A stretch of 64,000 nucleotides of DNA from Pedobacter sp. BAL39 (GTDB lineage: Bacteria; Bacteroidota; Bacteroidia; Sphingobacteriales; Sphingobacteriaceae): the NCBI RefSeq assembly GCF_000170795.1, contig NZ_ABCM01000006.1:1-64000 (forward strand), given 5' to 3'. The notes beneath the pieces were generated by a model that saw only the letters and a list, made by a program, of their open reading frames with translations, did no database searches and was not told the DNA's origin. How positions within the stretch are numbered: position 1 is the stretch's first letter; every line of letters starts with the position of its first letter. Position numbers and translations under genes: made by a program. Positions 54,272 to 61,579 of the stretch are shown here, piece after piece.

Positions 54272-54901
54272 ATGAAACTGAAGGTCATTTCAAGTCCGGC
54301 ATTTTTTGAAGGAGAAGCAAAGATCATCAACCAGCTTTTCGAAGCTGGCATGTCCTGCTTTCACCTCCGCAAATCGCGACCGGAAAAAGCAGCTTACCTG
54401 AGTTTACTGCGACAGATCAATCCGGTTTACCATGACCGGATTGCCTTGCACCAGTTTCATGAAGTTGCGCAGGACATGGGCATCAGCAGACTCCATTTTC
54501 CGGAGTACCTGAGGCCATTGGCTCAGGACTCTATTGCTGTGCTTCACAAAGACTTCACATTAAGCACATCTACACATAAAATCAGTCAATTAACTGATTT
54601 AAAATACTTTAATTATACATTTTATGGCCCAGTGTTTCATAGCATCTCAAAAAAAGGATACCTGTCGACCTGCCAGAACGACTTTCGTTTACCTTTGAAC
54701 ACACCTTTACAAGTGATTGCACTTGGCGGTGTGAGCGCCAGCAGAATTGAACAGTTGAAGGCTATGAACTTTGAGGGAGCAGCAATCCTGGGTTGCCTAT
54801 GGACACGATCAGATAATGCACTGCAGACCTTCCAGGCGATCCAGGAAAAATGCCGGGCAGTAGCAGCTGTAAAAACTGTAAATGGTTATGGAAATGACTG
54901 A
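54272..54901 (+). CDS. ThiE/TenI-like TIM-barrel protein
   Basis: 209 residues. Thiamine phosphate synthase superfamily fold, with CFHLRKSRPEKAAYLSL, SRLHFPEYL, DLKYFNYTFYGPVFHSISKKGY and VIALGGVSASRI. Several ThiE phosphate- and Mg-binding motifs found in the second copy (QLRVKNK, HLGLND) are altered here (HLRKSR, HFPEYL), so it may be a TenI-like aromatising enzyme rather than a synthase. The gene starts at the thiC stop and overlaps thiD by 20 bases. Confidence 0.82.
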   Translation: MKLKVISSPAFFEGEAKIINQLFEAGMSCFHLRKSRPEKAAYLSLLRQINPVYHDRIALHQFHEVAQDMGISRLHFPEYLRPLAQDSIAVLHKDFTLSTSTHKISQLTDLKYFNYTFYGPVFHSISKKGYLSTCQNDFRLPLNTPLQVIALGGVSASRIEQLKAMNFEGAAILGCLWTRSDNALQTFQAIQEKCRAVAAVKTVNGYGND

Positions 54902-55703
54902 AAACAATTTTAGACCTTCAGAGGGAGACCGCCCCTTTGTATTGAGCATTGCGGGACTGGATCCAAGTGCCGGAGCAGGCTTACTCAGCGATGTCAAATG
55001 TTTTGAACAACATCAGGTATATGGATTTGGGATCTGCACGGCGCTTACCCAGCAGTCTGACGACGAATTTCTGCAGCTACAGTGGCTGGATGCCGGACAG
55101 ATCATTGATCAACTCCAACCACTTTGCCGCAAGTTCCGCATTGCAACTGCAAAAATCGGCCTGATCGAAGACCTGGACACGCTAACATCAGTACTCAGCT
55201 ATTTGCGGCAATATCAACCGACAATAAAAATTGTATTAGACCCAATTTTAAAGGCTTCTGCCGGTTTTAACTTCCACAGACACACCAACGATCCGGGAAA
55301 AATAATAAAAGCCTTAAAATCGCTTAATTTGATCACCCCCAATTACGATGAGCTATTGCACTACGCCGGAGCGCAAAATGTAGCAGTCTTCTGCAGGCGC
55401 TACGCAGCATATGCCCCCATCCTTCTTAAAGGTGGCCACCATCCGGAGCTACCGGGTACCGATCAATTGTTTGTGCGACATGCACATCACGAGATTCCTC
55501 CGGGAACCGGTAACGTTCACCAGAAACATGGTTCCGGATGTGTACTTTCTGCGGCAATTACAGCCAACCTGGCCTTGGGTCATGACCTGCTGAATTCATG
55601 CAGGAACGCTAAGGTTTATACCGAACATTTCTTGAACAGCAACACCAGCCTTTTGGGTTACCACAACCGGCCGTATCCAAAGCGCAAAAAACACCAGATT
55701 TAA
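54882..55703 (+). CDS. thiD: HMP-P kinase ThiD
   Basis: 273 residues (or 271 from the ATG at 54888). Ribokinase fold: LSIAGLDPSAGAGLLSDVKCF, KIGLIED, VLDPILKASAGF, LITPNYDELL, ILLKGGHHP and KHGSGCVLSAAITANLA (anion hole and catalytic Asp region GSGC). Phosphorylates HMP-P to HMP-PP. Overlaps the preceding gene, so coupled translation is likely. Confidence 0.92.
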   Translation: MVMEMTENNFRPSEGDRPFVLSIAGLDPSAGAGLLSDVKCFEQHQVYGFGICTALTQQSDDEFLQLQWLDAGQIIDQLQPLCRKFRIATAKIGLIEDLDTLTSVLSYLRQYQPTIKIVLDPILKASAGFNFHRHTNDPGKIIKALKSLNLITPNYDELLHYAGAQNVAVFCRRYAAYAPILLKGGHHPELPGTDQLFVRHAHHEIPPGTGNVHQKHGSGCVLSAAITANLALGHDLLNSCRNAKVYTEHFLNSNTSLLGYHNRPYPKRKKHQI

Positions 55704-55716
55704 CATCAGACTTATC

Positions 55717-56379
55717 ATGGTAGACAGACTACATTACATCTCTCAGGAGAACGAAAAAACAGACCATATCACTGGAATTTTAAGCGCGCTGAATGCGGGT
55801 GTAAAATGGATCCAGCTGCGCGTTAAAAATAAACCTCAGGATGAGGTACTGGCACTCGCAGAAGCTGCAAATCGACACTGCAAAAAATTTGCAGCGCATC
55901 TGATCATCAATGATTTTCCCGACGTAGCAAGGGCTGTTTCGGCCTATGGATTACATTTAGGATTAAATGATATGAGCATCACAAATGCCAGATTAATAGT
56001 TGGAAAAGAAATTAAAATTGGTGGAACAGCCAACACCTTCTCAGAGGTTCAAAAAAGATTGCAGGCAGGTGCCGATTACATCGGCCTCGGCCCTTTTCGT
56101 TTTACAACAACCAAGCAGCAGCTGAGTCCGATTCTGGGTATTTCGGGATACACCAAAGTGATGAATCAAGTCCGTTCGGCCGGCATTACTACCCCCATTA
56201 TTGCCATCGGGGGGATTGAAATTTCAGACCTTCCAGCGCTTCTGAAAACTGGCATCTATGGTGTTGCTGTTTCCGGCACTTTGACCCATTCTAAAGATCC
56301 GGAGGAAACGGTCAGACTGATGTATCAGCAGCTCGAAAAAGCTGCATTTATTTTTCCTAAAACAACTACATTATGCTAA
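55717..56379 (+). CDS. thiE: Thiamine phosphate synthase ThiE
   Basis: 220 residues. Full ThiE motif set: [73 protein letters not shown] and GVAVSG. Joins HMP-PP and thiazole phosphate. Compare the first TIM-barrel copy at 54272, which lacks some of these. Overlaps thiG by 7 bases. Confidence 0.93.
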   Translation: MVDRLHYISQENEKTDHITGILSALNAGVKWIQLRVKNKPQDEVLALAEAANRHCKKFAAHLIINDFPDVARAVSAYGLHLGLNDMSITNARLIVGKEIKIGGTANTFSEVQKRLQAGADYIGLGPFRFTTTKQQLSPILGISGYTKVMNQVRSAGITTPIIAIGGIEISDLPALLKTGIYGVAVSGTLTHSKDPEETVRLMYQQLEKAAFIFPKTTTLC

Positions 56380-57137
56380 CCATTGCAGATCAGAAATTCA
56401 ACTCCCGACTGTTCACAGGAACGGGAAAATTCAGCTCTCCAGAATTGATGGAAGCTGCGCTGAATGCCTCCGGATCAGAACTTGTGACCGTGGCCTTAAA
56501 ACGTGTAGACTTCCAACAAAAAGACAACCACATCCTGGATCACCTGAGACATCCGCGACTCAGGCTACTACCTAATACTTCGGGTGTTCGGAATGCCAAA
56601 GAAGCAGTATTTGCAGCACAAATGGCCAGAGAGGCACTGGAAACGAACTGGATCAAGCTGGAAATCCATCCAGATCCGAAGTACCTCATGCCCGACCCCA
56701 TAGAAACCCTGCAAGCTACCGAAGCCCTGGCTAAACTGGGTTTCATTGTACTTCCTTATATTCATGCAGACCCGGTACTCTGCAAACGCCTGGAGGATGC
56801 CGGCACCGCTGCTGTGATGCCCCTCGCCTCACCTATAGGAAGCAACAAGGGGCTGAAAACAATAGACTTTCTGGAAATCATCATCAGTCAGAGCAGGGTT
56901 CCAGTGGTCATAGATGCAGGTATTGGATCACCTTCCGATGCTGCACGCGCGATGGAAATCGGCGCTGATGCGGTATTGGTGAATACCGCGATCGCGGTAT
57001 CGGCCGATCCGGAGCGCATGGCAGTAGCTTTCAAAATGGCAGTCGAAGCAGGCCGGATGGCCTTTAAAGCGCGATTAGCACCTATCCGTTCACACGCGGC
57101 TGCAAGCAGCCCCTTAACTTCATTCCTGGATGACTAG
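56373..57137 (+). CDS. thiG: Thiazole synthase ThiG
   Basis: 254 residues. TIM-barrel with [35 protein letters not shown], the Schiff-base lysine in [30 protein letters not shown] and [28 protein letters not shown]. Makes the thiazole ring with ThiS-thiocarboxylate and dehydroglycine. Overlaps thiH by 8 bases. Confidence 0.96.
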   Translation: MLTIADQKFNSRLFTGTGKFSSPELMEAALNASGSELVTVALKRVDFQQKDNHILDHLRHPRLRLLPNTSGVRNAKEAVFAAQMAREALETNWIKLEIHPDPKYLMPDPIETLQATEALAKLGFIVLPYIHADPVLCKRLEDAGTAAVMPLASPIGSNKGLKTIDFLEIIISQSRVPVVIDAGIGSPSDAARAMEIGADAVLVNTAIAVSADPERMAVAFKMAVEAGRMAFKARLAPIRSHAAASSPLTSFLDD

Positions 57138-58245
57138 TTTCAATGATATTTTCAGAAAGCAAAGCTGGAAGGACATTACATCCAGCATTTATGCCAAAAC
57201 AGATAAAGATGTGGAACAAGCACTATCTGCCGAAAAGCGAAGCCTGGAAGATTTCAAAGCGCTGATCTCCCCTGCAGCTGCCCCCTATCTGGAACAAATG
57301 GCCAGGATGAGTCATGAGCTCACCTTAAGGCGATTTGGAAAGGTGATACAGATGTATGTTCCACTGTACCTATCGAATGAATGCAATAACATTTGCACTT
57401 ACTGTGGCTTTAGCTATGACAACAAAGTGAGGCGTAAGACGCTTTCTTCTATAGAGATCATGCAGGAGGTTGCAGTAATCAAAAAGATGGGTTATGACCA
57501 TGTACTCCTGGTTACCGGAGAGGCAAATCAAAACGTTCATGTTGATTACTTTAAGAAGGTATTGGAGCTAATAAGGCCTCATTTCTCACACATTTCCATG
57601 GAAGTACAACCCCTGGATCTGGAAGATTATCAGGAACTGAAGCCTTATGGCCTAAATACCGTGCTGGTGTATCAGGAAACGTATCATGAAGAAGATTACA
57701 AAAAACATCATCCGAAAGGAAAGAAATCCAATTTTTTGTACCGGCTGGAAACACCCGACCGCCTCGGGCAGGCAGGAATACATAAGATGGGCATTGGTGT
57801 CCTGATTGGACTTGAAGACTGGCGGACGGATTCTTTCTTTACGGCGATGCACCTGGATTATCTTGAAAAACAATACTGGCAAACAAAATACAGCCTTTCT
57901 TTTCCCAGGCTAAGGCCGTTTAGTGGTGGCCTTGAACCCAAGGTAGAGATGAGCGATCGGGAGCTGGTACAGCTGATTTGTGCATACCGCATCTTCAACG
58001 AGGAAGTAGAACTTTCAATGTCTACCAGGGAATCTGAGCGCTTCAGAAACCACGTCATCAAACTTGGTATTACGTCCATCAGTGCGGGGTCCAAAACCAA
58101 TCCTGGAGGTTACGCAGTAGAGCCACAATCACTGGAGCAATTTGAGATATCCGACGAGCGCAACCCTTCACAGATATCTCAAATGATTAAGGAACAAGGA
58201 TATGAAGCAATATGGAAAGACTGGGACTTTAGCCTGACATCATAA
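57130..58245 (+). CDS. thiH: 2-iminoacetate synthase ThiH
   Basis: 371 residues. Radical SAM enzyme; cluster motif CNNICTYC (CxxxCxxC) after YLSNE. Lyses tyrosine to dehydroglycine for ThiG. Other conserved parts are [32 protein letters not shown] and [11 protein letters not shown]. Presence of ThiH rather than ThiO suits an organism that can live with little oxygen. Ends 3 bases before thiF. Confidence 0.95.
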   Translation: MTSFNDIFRKQSWKDITSSIYAKTDKDVEQALSAEKRSLEDFKALISPAAAPYLEQMARMSHELTLRRFGKVIQMYVPLYLSNECNNICTYCGFSYDNKVRRKTLSSIEIMQEVAVIKKMGYDHVLLVTGEANQNVHVDYFKKVLELIRPHFSHISMEVQPLDLEDYQELKPYGLNTVLVYQETYHEEDYKKHHPKGKKSNFLYRLETPDRLGQAGIHKMGIGVLIGLEDWRTDSFFTAMHLDYLEKQYWQTKYSLSFPRLRPFSGGLEPKVEMSDRELVQLICAYRIFNEEVELSMSTRESERFRNHVIKLGITSISAGSKTNPGGYAVEPQSLEQFEISDERNPSQISQMIKEQGYEAIWKDWDFSLTS

Positions 58246-58248
58246 GTA

Positions 58249-59394
58249 ATGGAAAATCAAGATTTTAAAAGATATAATAGGCAGATCATCTTAGAAGAAA
58301 TCGGCTTCTCAGGACAGCAGAAGCTGGCTGATGCATCCGTACTGGTGGTAGGTGCGGGAGGCCTTGGATGCCCGCTCCTACTCTACCTTGGTGGAGCGGG
58401 AGTAGGCAGAATTGGCATCATCGACGAAGATCTGGTGGAAGAAAGCAACCTCCATAGACAGGTTTTATTTAAGCAAGATGACCTGGGACATCCTAAGGCA
58501 GCATGCGCTTCGATTAAGTTGAAGGAACTCAATTCGTCAGTCCAGACAGATGTTTACACCTTCCGTCTGGATCACAGCAATGCCATGGACATTATAAAAA
58601 AATACGATCTGGTGATTGATGGATCTGACAATTTCGAGACCCGTTACCTGGTCAATGACACTTGTGTAGTGCTTGAAAAACCGCTGGTTTCCGGATCTAT
58701 TTTCAGGTTCGAAGGGCAGGTATCCGTATTCAATGTAAATGGTGGCCCGAACTACAGAGATTGTTTTCCTGAAGCAGATCCGGAAAGTGAATCCTGTAGC
58801 GTAAGTGGCGTAATTGGGCCTCTTGCCGGAATAATAGGCAGCATAATGGCCCAGGAAACCATTAAACTCATTTGCGGTTTTGGGGAATTATTATCAGGAA
58901 AACTGCTGGTATTGAATGGCCTGACCATGGATGTCCAGCAGTACAAAATTATACGCAAATCAATAGCAAATGATCCTACCATCGCACTTAATAAAGTCGA
59001 TACTGAGCCCACCACCCAGCACAAACAATCAGATCCAGGGAGAGATCAGGGAGTTAAGATGATCCAAAATGAGGCAGCAGGTGAGGTATCCGCAGCAAAA
59101 TACATCGGGCAAATAACAGAAATTGAAATATCTGAATTACAAAAATGGCAACGGGATGGGATCCCATTCCAACTGATTGACGTACGTGAAGCTTACGAAT
59201 TTGAAGAGTTCAATATTGGGGGCATCAGCATACCGTTGTATGATTTACAGGCACGAATGGATAAATTACCCTCGGATAAGGCGATAGTATTTGCTTGTTC
59301 ACACGGCATACGTAGCATGATCGCAGCACGACTGATGCATAAACAAACCGACCAGCAGTTATTTACCGTCATAATACCATTGATAGAACTATAA
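58249..59394 (+). CDS. thiF: ThiF/MoeB-type adenylyltransferase with rhodanese domain
   Basis: 381 residues. E1-like domain (1-240) with VLVVGAGGLGCPLLLYLGG and LVIDGSDNFETRYLVND, catalytic Cys in ESCSVSGVIGPLAG. The usual CxxC zinc pairs are not present (NYRDCF has a single Cys; no second pair is seen). A linker (about 245-280) joins a rhodanese domain (ISELQKWQ..LIDVREAYEF, active FACSHGIRSM). Probably adenylates ThiS and passes sulfur. Last gene of the operon. Confidence 0.9.
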   Translation: MENQDFKRYNRQIILEEIGFSGQQKLADASVLVVGAGGLGCPLLLYLGGAGVGRIGIIDEDLVEESNLHRQVLFKQDDLGHPKAACASIKLKELNSSVQTDVYTFRLDHSNAMDIIKKYDLVIDGSDNFETRYLVNDTCVVLEKPLVSGSIFRFEGQVSVFNVNGGPNYRDCFPEADPESESCSVSGVIGPLAGIIGSIMAQETIKLICGFGELLSGKLLVLNGLTMDVQQYKIIRKSIANDPTIALNKVDTEPTTQHKQSDPGRDQGVKMIQNEAAGEVSAAKYIGQITEIEISELQKWQRDGIPFQLIDVREAYEFEEFNIGGISIPLYDLQARMDKLPSDKAIVFACSHGIRSMIAARLMHKQTDQQLFTVIIPLIEL

Positions 59395-59421
59395 GATTAT
59401 TGGATTACAATCCATGCCCAG

Positions 59422-59465
59422 TAAGGTTTATCCACCGGGGGAAGGGGATTTTATTATAAACCTTA
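59422..59465 (+). terminator. Possible end-of-operon stem-loop
   Basis: TAAGGTTTAT/ATAAACCTTA, perfect 10 bp with a 24-base G-rich loop; no T-run. Lies 27 bases after the thiF stop. Confidence 0.45.
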
Positions 59466-59634
59466 GCTGGAACATGGTTGTAAAATGACCATAACTATAA
59501 CACAGTCAACATCTTTTTGTTTGGATTGACCCACAGCCACGTCCAGGGGACTTGCATAATGTGTCTTACACAATTAAAACCCGATTATTTTAACATTAGA
59601 TCAGTTCGGGAACCAGATGTTACGCCCTATATGC

Positions 59635-59642
59635 TACCTTTG
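59635..59642 (+). promoter_or_regulatory. -7 box (TACCTTTG) of the CvfB-like gene
   Basis: Exact TAnnTTTG. Transcription would start near 59649, which is after the 59617 ATG and before the 59662 ATG, so it decides the start of the next gene. Confidence 0.6.
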
Positions 59643-59661
59643 CAAAAATGCCAGTTATCAG

Positions 59662-60507
59662 ATGATAGAAATAGGAAGATATAACGACCTCAGGATTACA
59701 ACAAAAACAGAAAACGGATTGATTTTAACCGACGGTGAGAACGAGGTCCTGCTGCCTTACGTAGACGTTCCAAAGAACGTTGAGATTGGAGAGAACATCA
59801 ATGTATTCGTTTACATGCATAAAGACGGGAGACTGCTCGGCACAAGCAAAAAGCCTTTGGCCTGCGTTGGCGATTTTGCCTTTCTTACCGTTGTTGACGA
59901 TGGTGAAGATGGTGTGTTCATGGACATTGGCCTGGACAAGGACATTTATGTTCCGCAAAGGGAACAAAAACGGCCGATGTTTAAGGGAGACAGCCATGTG
60001 GTATACATCTTCCTGGATGAAAGCAATAGCAGGATGGTGGCCTCATCAAGGCTTACTAACTTTGTGGAGGAGGAAGACATCGATCTGGAAGAAGGAGATG
60101 AAGTAAGCCTACTGATCGTAGACCGCTCAGACCTGGGTTTCAACGCAATTATAGACAATAAATATATTGGCCTGTTGTACACTAACGAGCTTTTCGAACA
60201 GCTTCAGCCGGGTGAAACCAGAAAAGGCTGGGTCAAAAAAATACGTGTGGAAGGAAAGATTGACCTTAGCCTTCAGCCGATGGGTTACGGCCATATCCTG
60301 GAAAACAAAGACGTCATTCTTGATGAGTTGAAATACGCTGGAGGCGTCATCCACCTGGGCGACAAAAGCTCTCCTGAAGAGATTTACCAACGTTTTAAGA
60401 TTAGCAAAAGTGCTTTCAAAAAGGTTATCGGCGGACTTTACAAAGACCGACTGATCACTATCGGAGACCATGAGATTAAACTTTTTATCGACGAAGAAGC
60501 CGAATAA
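59662..60507 (+). CDS. CvfB-family S1/winged-helix RNA-binding protein
   Basis: 281 residues from ATG 59662 (IEIGRYNDLRITTKTENG), chosen because the -7 box at 59635 would place transcription start after the earlier ATG. Three S1-like domains (EVLLPYVDVPKNVEIGENIN, GVFMDIGLDKDIYVPQREQ, GFNAIIDNKYIGLLYTNELF) and a C-terminal winged helix (SPEEIYQRFKISKSAFKKVIG). Cytosolic; family members (CvfB/YitL) bind RNA and affect virulence or gene expression in Gram-positives. Confidence 0.9.
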   Translation: MIEIGRYNDLRITTKTENGLILTDGENEVLLPYVDVPKNVEIGENINVFVYMHKDGRLLGTSKKPLACVGDFAFLTVVDDGEDGVFMDIGLDKDIYVPQREQKRPMFKGDSHVVYIFLDESNSRMVASSRLTNFVEEEDIDLEEGDEVSLLIVDRSDLGFNAIIDNKYIGLLYTNELFEQLQPGETRKGWVKKIRVEGKIDLSLQPMGYGHILENKDVILDELKYAGGVIHLGDKSSPEEIYQRFKISKSAFKKVIGGLYKDRLITIGDHEIKLFIDEEAE

Positions 60508-60525
60508 TTCGAATTTACCACCTAC

Positions 60526-60562
60526 AAAAAGGGAGCTGAACATGACATTCGCTCCCTTTTTT
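60526..60562. terminator. Bidirectional terminator
   Basis: AAAAAGGGAGC/GCTCCCTTTTT with a 14-base loop. Flanked by A-run and T-run, so it serves both the CvfB-like gene and the SOD gene. Confidence 0.9.
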
Positions 60563-60620
60563 CTATTCCCAGATCCTTATGCTCTTAGATCCTCAATAGG
60601 ATTACCGAGCGGTGTAGCCC

Positions 60621-61292
60621 TTATTTTTTTATTGCTTCATTGTATCGGCGCTCTACCTCTCCCCAGTTCACGATTGTCCACCATGCACTGATGTAATCCG
60701 GTCTTTTGTTTTGATATTTCAGGTAATAAGCGTGTTCCCATACATCCAGGGCAAGAATAGGCGTTCCTTTTTCAGCAACAACATCCATCAGTGGATTGTC
60801 CTGATTCGGTGTGCTGCTAATTTTCAATTTACCATTCTGCACCATCAGCCACGCCCAACCAGAGCCAAACCGCTTAGCTGCAGAGTCGGCAAAAGCTTTC
60901 TTAAACTGGTCCATAGACCCAAATGTCGCATCCATCTGTTTTAGAAAAGCTGCTGAAGCCGGCTTCGGTTTAGGAGACATCACCAGCCAGAACAGGCTAT
61001 GGTTATAATGCCCACCGGCATTATTACGGATCACCGTCGGATATTTGGAAACATCCCCGAGAAGCTCTGACAGGGATTTCCCCTCTGCACTACTGCCCTT
61101 TACAGCTGCATTCAGTGCAGTCACATAAGCATTATGATGTTTTCCGTGATGGATCTCCATTGTCTGTTTATCAATTGCAGGTTCCAGCGCACTGGTAGAA
61201 TAAGGCAATGCAGGCAGTTTAAACTGCGCATCGACTGCCTGTACACCAAATAACATAAGCGCCACAGGCAAAATGTTTCGTAATAATCTCAT
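60621..61292 (-). CDS. Exported Fe/Mn superoxide dismutase
   Basis: 223 residues from ATG 61292 ([19 protein letters not shown]); the earlier ATG at 61328 is less likely. The signal peptide ends VDAQ. The SOD fold shows [49 protein letters not shown] and [13 protein letters not shown]; metal ligands are the His in IHHGK, the His in NHSLFW, and Asp and His in DVWEH. Whether Fe or Mn cannot be read. Export to the periplasm is unusual for Fe/Mn enzymes. Confidence 0.92.
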   Translation of the reverse strand: MRLLRNILPVALMLFGVQAVDAQFKLPALPYSTSALEPAIDKQTMEIHHGKHHNAYVTALNAAVKGSSAEGKSLSELLGDVSKYPTVIRNNAGGHYNHSLFWLVMSPKPKPASAAFLKQMDATFGSMDQFKKAFADSAAKRFGSGWAWLMVQNGKLKISSTPNQDNPLMDVVAEKGTPILALDVWEHAYYLKYQNKRPDYISAWWTIVNWGEVERRYNEAIKK

Positions 61293-61579
61293 AAAAGTCG
61301 TTTTATATAGCAATAGAACGATTTTCAACAGCTATTGTTTTGAGATTTCATAAACTGACAATCAGGCACCATTTATTTACAAGCATTTCAGATGCAGCCC
61401 ACACTAAGTAACAGAAAGCGATCGGCAGACGCAAATATGTTACGACATCTTCGACAACATCTCTTCAATATGCGCCCAGCTTTAATTTTTCTATATGCTC
61501 TGAGGGGCCTAGAAACGTTTGCGCTTTTTCAGCGCAAGCTTTTCAGTCCCGACCAGTTATCAAGAAAAAATTAAAGTAA

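Noticed and set aside
59428..59436. TTATCCACC, one mismatch from a DnaA box
   Set aside because: Isolated single match in the thi operon tail; single near matches are expected by chance (another lies inside the kinase gene near 35815).
61392..61574. 60-codon plus-strand frame between SOD and the barrel protein
   Set aside because: Composition is that of random sequence and no promoter or conserved motif is seen; a small hairpin (61519-61537) lies within it.
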